Source of the DNA: an uncultured Clostridia bacterium
Lineage (GTDB): Bacteria > Bacillota > Clostridia > Peptostreptococcales > Anaerovoracaceae
Assembly (NCBI GenBank): GCA_934277655.1
Contig: CAKQVC010000057.1
Span: 1 to 9,501 of the forward strand
Reading direction: 5' to 3'
DNA length: 9,501 nt
Shown here: positions 6,147 to 9,501 of the stretch, one piece after another
Layout: every line of letters starts with the position of its first letter
Numbering within the stretch: the first letter of the stretch is position 1
Program-made: the position numbers and the translations under genes
The notes under the pieces: model-generated
The model's input: only the letters and a program-made list of their open reading frames with translations
Told to the model about the DNA's origin: nothing
The model's database searches: none

Positions 6147-6183
6147 GTAAGTATCCCGGAAAAGTAAATTCTGGGATACTTAT
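6147..6183 (+). other. Long stem-loop without a T-run between the small peptide and DUF2089 genes
   Basis: Bases 6148-6159 pair with 6171-6182 (12 bp, one G-T pair; a G-T at 6147/6183 may extend it) around an 11-base loop. No T-run follows (TATCGCTAATTAC), so it is not a standard intrinsic terminator. It may be a partial terminator, an RNA processing or stability element setting peptide-to-regulator ratios, or a DNA operator with AAGTATCCC arms. Confidence 0.65.
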
Positions 6184-6213
6184 CGCTAATTACAAGAAGC
6201 GAGGTGGAGAGGA

Positions 6214-6519
6214 ATGGCAATTTCAACAGTACCGGAATGGATGGAGAATCTGGAAGAGGAAGATGTGGTCTTTATCAAAAAATTTGTACTGTCCAGTGGA
6301 TCATTAAAAAAGATCGCAGAAAGCTATGGGGTAACGTACCCGACCGTGCGGCTGCGGCTAGATAAACTGATCGAAAAAATAGAGGCACAGGAGCAGGAAG
6401 AAACCGCACCGTATGTAAAACTGATAAAAAAACTTGCTCTGGAAGACCGGATTGACTTTGAAGCGGCGAAGCTGCTCATCAGCACTTACCGCAAAGAAAA
6501 GAATGAGGAAACGAAATGA
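6214..6519 (+). CDS. DUF2089-like helix-turn-helix protein, probable regulator
   Basis: This 101-residue soluble protein matches the DUF2089 pattern: an acidic N-terminal helix with a run like EEDVVFIKKFVLSSGS (15-30), then a helix-turn-helix, SLKKIAESYGVTYPTVRLRL (30-49), resembling sigma-factor region 4 and other DNA-binding folds. The C-terminal part (60-101) is helical and charged. The zinc-ribbon cysteines present at the N-terminus of longer DUF2089 proteins are absent, so it is a short form. Ribosome site GAGGTGG (6201-6207) supports the start. Its ATGA overlap with the next gene (6516-6519) indicates translational coupling. DUF2089-type regulators commonly sit beside small envelope-protein genes, which fits here. 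DNA binding is inferred, not shown. Confidence 0.78.
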   Translation: MAISTVPEWMENLEEEDVVFIKKFVLSSGSLKKIAESYGVTYPTVRLRLDKLIEKIEAQEQEETAPYVKLIKKLALEDRIDFEAAKLLISTYRKEKNEETK

Positions 6520-7184
6520 AATTAATAGAGATTATAATACAGAACATTCTTATCCTCTATTTCATCCTGACATATGCGGGGATTACGCTGGGGCTGCTCA
6601 TCGGGGAAAATCTTCTGCTGAGACGAAAAGACTTCCGCAAGGTTCATCTGCTCCTTACAGGACTTGCAATTTTGTCCCTGGCGGCATTTGTTCTCATTCC
6701 ATCCGGTCAGAAAACTTCTTATGCAGATATCCAGAAGCTGGATGTACACAGCGGAGCGGAAAGTATAGGCACCCAGATGGTCATGGTTGAGCGCAATGCG
6801 GAAAATCCGAAAGAAAAAGAACTGAAGCTTCTTGGAAAATTTGTGACCAACGAAGACGCGGGCAGCAGATATTTTGCGGTGCAGGCAGATGACGGAAAAA
6901 TCAGCTGTCCGGAGTATCCGGAAGCTGCATCGGCGATTGAAAAAACCTTAGAGGAACGTCAGATCTCCATTAAAAATTTCCAGGGAGAATCGAGCAACTA
7001 TCAGCAGCTAAAGGATGAAGCGGAAAACCTGAACCTGAAACAGGAAACAACAGCAAACGCAGCTGCCGTGAAAGGCGGAGTCATCTTTTTACCGGTGCTG
7101 ATCTGCATTTTAAGGTATGTTCAGTATCGAAGGAAACAGGAAAAAGAACGGATGCTGAAAAAAATGAAGTTGATGGATATTTAG
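6516..7184 (+). CDS. Membrane protein with outside domain, first of a related pair
   Basis: The 222-residue protein has spans near residues 6-30, 44-61 and 186-201. The basic loop RRKDFRK (36-42) puts the first loop in the cytoplasm, so a domain of about 125 residues (63-185) should lie outside and the basic tail (201-222) inside. The outside part is polar with acidic helices (ENPKEKELKLL, AIEKTLEERQ, QQLKDEAENLNLK) and one cysteine (C131). The tail ends RMLKKMKLMDI, resembling the next gene's tail. Its start overlaps the DUF2089-like gene stop by ATGA, so it should be made in step with the regulator. I recognise no family. It could be a sensor that holds the regulator, an envelope-stress protein or part of a complex with its neighbour. 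Confidence 0.75.
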   Translation: MKLIEIIIQNILILYFILTYAGITLGLLIGENLLLRRKDFRKVHLLLTGLAILSLAAFVLIPSGQKTSYADIQKLDVHSGAESIGTQMVMVERNAENPKEKELKLLGKFVTNEDAGSRYFAVQADDGKISCPEYPEAASAIEKTLEERQISIKNFQGESSNYQQLKDEAENLNLKQETTANAAAVKGGVIFLPVLICILRYVQYRRKQEKERMLKKMKLMDI

Positions 7185-7200
7185 CGGAAAGGGGAACGAG

Positions 7201-7791
7201 ATGAATGTTTATATCGGCTGGATGATCAGTTTATGCTGCGGAATCGGCCTGCTTTTTCTTGAATATTACTTATCGAAGAAAAAACAATGGTATGCCGGGA
7301 TGATCCCGATGCTACTGGTATTCGCTTTATTTGCAGGACTGAATGTTCACTCCGGGCTGCAGATCCAGAAGCAGCAGAACCTTACAGATTCTTATGAGAT
7401 GAAAAACGGAATGAGAGCGGAGATGCATTTGAAACAGGATGAAAACCGGAAGGTCATCGCATTCAGCAATCTACTCATCAAAGATCAGGAGGATATCCTG
7501 AGAGATGAAGCCGGGATCAGCTATCAAACGGAGAAAACTATCTGCAGATATCAAGAAGCCGCAGAATATTTTAAGGAAAAATATGCTCTGATGGGGGACA
7601 GTGTATCTCCTAATTTCGTGGATGTAGACGGGGCTGTTTATGAAAATACGAGTATTTCCAGGAATGGATTTCTCTTTGCCGGGCTGCTTATGTTGATCCC
7701 GCTGGGGCTTGTTTATCTTTGCAATCGGCTCATATACCGGAGAGAAAGACTGCGGATGGAGCTGAAAGCAATGGGGCTGAAATTCCTGTAA
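7201..7791 (+). CDS. Membrane protein with outside domain, second of a related pair
   Basis: The 196-residue protein repeats the upstream neighbour's plan: spans near 4-23 and 30-49 with a basic inside loop (SKKK, 25-28), an outside domain of about 105 residues (50-155), a third span (156-174) and a basic tail (RRERLRMELKAMGLKFL). The tails of the two proteins share a YRR...RM.LK.M.L pattern. The outside domain contains CRYQEAAEYFKEKYAL (115-130), likely an amphipathic helix, and one cysteine (C115). Ribosome site AAAGGGGA (7188-7195) lies in the 16-base gap after the previous gene. The family is unrecognised; a heteromeric complex of the two proteins is a reasonable inference. Confidence 0.75.
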   Translation: MNVYIGWMISLCCGIGLLFLEYYLSKKKQWYAGMIPMLLVFALFAGLNVHSGLQIQKQQNLTDSYEMKNGMRAEMHLKQDENRKVIAFSNLLIKDQEDILRDEAGISYQTEKTICRYQEAAEYFKEKYALMGDSVSPNFVDVDGAVYENTSISRNGFLFAGLLMLIPLGLVYLCNRLIYRRERLRMELKAMGLKFL

Positions 7792-7823
7792 AACAGAATA
7801 TATCAAAATCAAAAGGGTAATAA

Positions 7824-7884
7824 GAGGCTACGTGCTTTAACGGAAAATAATCATTGGAACCGTTAGGATACAGCCTCCTTTTTT
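7824..7884 (+). terminator. Terminator of the DUF2089/membrane-protein unit
   Basis: GAGGCT (7824-7829) pairs with AGCCTC (7872-7877), and an inner stem TAACGG (7838-7843) pairs with CCGTTA (7860-7865). Six T residues follow (7879-7884). The two-part stem is unusually long for a plain terminator. Confidence 0.75.
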
Positions 7885-8047
7885 GTCTTTACGTTTCGCA
7901 TCCCAAGATCCTTTCATAGTGTACACTTTTACCCTTTTAAATCGGACATGCCGGAGCCGCATTATATTGCGTTGATGCAGGAGCAGAAAATCACAAAAAA
8001 CGACAAAAAAGTCCCTAAATCCGACCGAAAAATACCTGATTTTGAAA
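7885..8047. other. Gene-poor stretch with a 10-bp palindrome and a doubtful 59-codon ORF
   Basis: Between the terminator and the next promoter I see AGTGTACACT (7918-7927), a perfect 10-bp palindrome. There is also a lysine-rich 59-codon frame (7948-8127, starting MPEPHYIALM) with no ribosome site. That frame runs through the following promoter, so I do not call it a gene. The rest shows nothing recognisable. Confidence 0.4.
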
Positions 8048-8064
8048 ATGGGTTGAAAACCCAT
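8048..8064. promoter_or_regulatory. Perfect palindrome over the -35 box, candidate operator
   Basis: ATGGGTT (8048-8054), GAA, AACCCAT (8058-8064): 7-bp perfect arms with a 3-bp spacer, overlapping the -35 of the promoter below. A protein bound here would block RNA polymerase. The cognate regulator is unknown. Confidence 0.55.
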
Positions 8065-8081
8065 GTAAAAACCTGTATAGT
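8053..8081 (+). promoter_or_regulatory. Promoter of the P-loop protein gene
   Basis: TTGAAA (8053-8058), 17-bp spacer, TATAGT (8076-8081). Transcription should start near 8088, leaving a leader of about 170 bases before the start codon at 8261. Confidence 0.7.
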
Positions 8082-8087
8082 AAAAAA

Positions 8088-8260
8088 TGGAAATTCAAAC
8101 AGAAATCCGGACCGGAACAGGGACTAAGCAGGAACCAAACCGGAAATCGAATCGATCCGGGCAGGAACCAAGCCGAAAGTAGAATCCGAAGAGGAAACAC
8201 AAACCCGGGTCGGCATTAAAAAGCAGGGAAAATCAAGAAGAAAGAAGAAAGCAAAGTCAG
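8088..8260 (+). other. Purine-rich leader with a 33-bp imperfect tandem repeat
   Basis: The leader carries two imperfect 33-bp units starting at 8128 and 8161, both opening GCAGGAACCAA. It is in frame with the downstream gene. An ATG at 8087 would give 31 codons (with QEP.RK twice), then TAG at 8180-8182, then open frame into the gene at 8261. That ATG lies at the expected transcription start and has no ribosome site. It is therefore probably untranslated, or the remains of a longer N-terminus broken by the TAG. Confidence 0.45.
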
Positions 8261-9289
8261 ATGGGATGGTATAAAAAACACGATCATGCTGAAAAAGGAA
8301 AACCCACAGAATCCAGAGCCGGAGGAAACCTCTGCAATGGAGAAAACACTGCCCTGCCGTGGGAAAACAGGGGCATCCTGCAGGACAAACAAAAGTATCG
8401 CATCGGCGTTGTCGGTGTGGGACGAGGGGCAGGAACGACCTTTCTTGCATCGTCCATAGCCCGCCTGATCGCAGAGACCGGGCAGACTGCTGCATATATC
8501 GAATGCAGAAAACCGGAGGCAGGGAAACCGCTGCTTTATGACAGGATGTGCTTTGATCACTTTTTTCGCAGGAAAAAATTCCATGATTTTCTGAGTGAAG
8601 CAGAAACTTTCCCGGGAAATGCCGGAGAAAACGGACGAAAAGACCAGAAGGGATATACTGCACAGAATACGGGAATTGCACGAGGTCCGCAGACAGAAAC
8701 AAGGGTCAATCTGTGTGAAAACGTGAACTGGATCCTGTATGGAAATCGTATGTGTAGCGGAAGCATAGAGGAAGCGTCGTTTTCGATGAGAAATCGGAAA
8801 CCGGGTGCGTACATGATGGATGAAAGACGGTCTGCCGGCAGATCAGAAAGACTGTCAGACAGACTGCAGACTGCTGAGGCAGAGGATATTATGGATTTTA
8901 CGACAATCAAGGGAAAGTACCTGATCCTGGATAACCCGAAAATGTGGAGACATACGGACCTTCTGATTGGGGTAATCGATCCCCTTCCCAGTCGGATCCT
9001 GGCAGGGCTGGACACTTTTGAGGCATTGAAAGACGAAGAAAAGATGGGACTTCAGGCAGGGAAAAGAGTCCTCTGGGTGCTGAATAAGAATAATCCCCTT
9101 GCAGACCGGGCAGAAACAGAGCGCTTTTTAAAGCTGAAATTTGACTTTGCGGTAAGCATGGCACCGCCGGAGCTTTTTTATGGTGCAGAATTCGCGTGCA
9201 GTCAGATGGCACTTGCTGAAGATGTAAAAGGCGAAATAAGAAATCTTGTTCACACAATCTTAGAAAAACTGCCACATTTTTCTATTTAA
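8261..9289 (+). CDS. ParA/MinD-superfamily-like protein with a deviant P-loop
   Basis: The 342-residue protein opens with a polar, probably disordered stretch (1-45). It then reads YRIGVVGVGRGAGTTFLASSI (46-66), aligning with the deviant Walker A of ParA/MinD proteins (KGGVGKTT) but with T59 in place of the catalytic lysine and G54 for the signature lysine. A similar loss is seen in CpaE/TadZ-type proteins. YLILDNP (220-226) matches the Walker B region, and DLLIGVIDPLPSRI and RVLWVLNKNNP (270-279) match later core strands. Residues 85-210 form a charged, poorly ordered insert. Nucleotide binding is possible; hydrolysis is doubtful. The start has only a weak purine-rich site (GAAGAAAG near 8244-8251); no better in-frame start exists upstream before the TAG. 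The ftsE gene lies 64 bases downstream, suggesting a positioning or division-related role, which is inference. Confidence 0.65.
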   Translation: MGWYKKHDHAEKGKPTESRAGGNLCNGENTALPWENRGILQDKQKYRIGVVGVGRGAGTTFLASSIARLIAETGQTAAYIECRKPEAGKPLLYDRMCFDHFFRRKKFHDFLSEAETFPGNAGENGRKDQKGYTAQNTGIARGPQTETRVNLCENVNWILYGNRMCSGSIEEASFSMRNRKPGAYMMDERRSAGRSERLSDRLQTAEAEDIMDFTTIKGKYLILDNPKMWRHTDLLIGVIDPLPSRILAGLDTFEALKDEEKMGLQAGKRVLWVLNKNNPLADRAETERFLKLKFDFAVSMAPPELFYGAEFACSQMALAEDVKGEIRNLVHTILEKLPHFSI

Positions 9290-9307
9290 TTTCATGTGAA
9301 AATGTAG

Positions 9308-9313
9308 TATAAT
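9308..9313 (+). promoter_or_regulatory. Possible ftsE promoter -10
   Basis: A perfect TATAAT lies 40 bases before the ftsE start, but the -35 region (about 9285-9290, TTTAAT) is poor. A small palindrome TTCATGTGAA (9291-9300) lies between. ftsE may thus have its own start as well as read-through from the P-loop gene; no terminator is visible in the 64-bp gap. Confidence 0.45.
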
Positions 9314-9353
9314 AAAAAAGTAAGTCGAAAATCAGAACAATAAAGGGGATAAT

Positions 9354-9501
9354 ATGATTACATTTGATCATGTAACAAAGAAGTACCGCACAAACATCGG
9401 TTTGGACGATGTCAGTGTACATATAAACAAAGGCGATTTTGTTTTTTTGGTAGGACCCAGCGGTGCAGGTAAATCAACTTTCATCAAGTTGATCTTAAAA
9501 G
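9354..9501 (+). CDS. ftsE: Cell division ATP-binding protein FtsE (5' part, cut by window end)
   Basis: The first 49 residues are present. They show the ABC ATPase N-terminal layout of Fts[35 protein letters not shown], and the Walker [10 protein letters not shown] (34-42) followed by FIKLILK. FtsE pairs with the membrane protein FtsX. In Gram-positives this transporter-like complex activates peptidoglycan hydrolases during division or elongation instead of moving a substrate. The [16 protein letters not shown] phrase is closer to FtsE than to other ABC ATPases such as LolD. AAAGGGGA (9342-9349) is a good ribosome site. ftsX is expected just downstream of the window. Confidence 0.88.
   Translation, partial: MITFDHVTKKYRTNIGLDDVSVHINKGDFVFLVGPSGAGKSTFIKLILK

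Noticed and set aside
7948..8127. 59-codon plus-strand frame in the gap before the P-loop gene.
   Set aside because: It has no ribosome site and runs through a good promoter; lysine-rich content reflects A-rich DNA.
3020..8182. Amber (TAG) recoding or read-through as a general feature, suggested by TAG codons inside open frames at 3020, 3359 and 8180.
   Set aside because: TAG is the normal stop of several solid genes here (stops at 1704, 2808, 6112 and 7184), so it is not reassigned. The three cases fit decay or chance.
8124..8702. Minus-strand open frame of 192 codons opposite the P-loop gene.
   Set aside because: It is the shadow of a GC-rich coding region, with a composition rich in F, S, P and C and no credible start site, promoter or motif.

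Overview
The window looks like chromosomal DNA from a low-to-mid GC Gram-positive anaerobe of the class Clostridia, probably near Lachnospiraceae. This rests on strong AGGAGG-type ribosome sites, sigma-A-like promoters, T-tailed hairpin terminators, and gene types such as a BlaI/BlaR1 pair, an M29 aminopeptidase, a DagK-type lipid kinase, a DUF2089-like regulator and FtsE. The species cannot be named from sequence alone. No rRNA, tRNA, CRISPR array, transposase or integrase gene was seen.

Region 1 (1-3450) looks mosaic. A three-gene operon runs from a promoter at 72-100: a BlaI/MecI-like repressor, a BlaR1/MecR1-like M56 membrane metalloprotease without the usual penicillin-binding sensor, and a predicted lipoprotein. 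It is flanked by a 62-bp direct repeat (1-62 and 3165-3226) whose left copy is cut by the window edge. Directly after the lipoprotein lies a glycine-rich tail like the C-terminus of DUF2207/TPM-type proteins, then 2.5 copies of a 75-bp tandem repeat, a strong terminator, two doubtful small ORFs and a bidirectional terminator. This suggests recombination around a signalling cassette.

Region 2 (3562-5886) is ordinary housekeeping sequence: an M29 aminopeptidase on the minus strand and a divergent diacylglycerol/lipid kinase on the plus strand, each with its own promoter and terminator.

Region 3 (5890-7884) is a compact unit and my best candidate for an undescribed system. A consensus promoter with two near-identical 18-bp palindromes precedes a 35-residue single-span membrane peptide, a stem-loop, a small DUF2089-like helix-turn-helix protein and two membrane proteins. 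The two membrane proteins share one architecture (two N-terminal spans, an outside domain, a third span and a basic tail with a common motif) and the set ends at a terminator. The picture is a cytoplasmic regulator co-expressed with a pair of related envelope proteins.

Region 4 (7885-9501) holds a long leader with a promoter and palindrome, then a 342-residue ParA/MinD-superfamily-like protein whose P-loop lacks the usual lysine. Just downstream is the start of ftsE, cut by the window end. The neighbourhood suggests, but does not prove, a role in cell-envelope or division-site biology.
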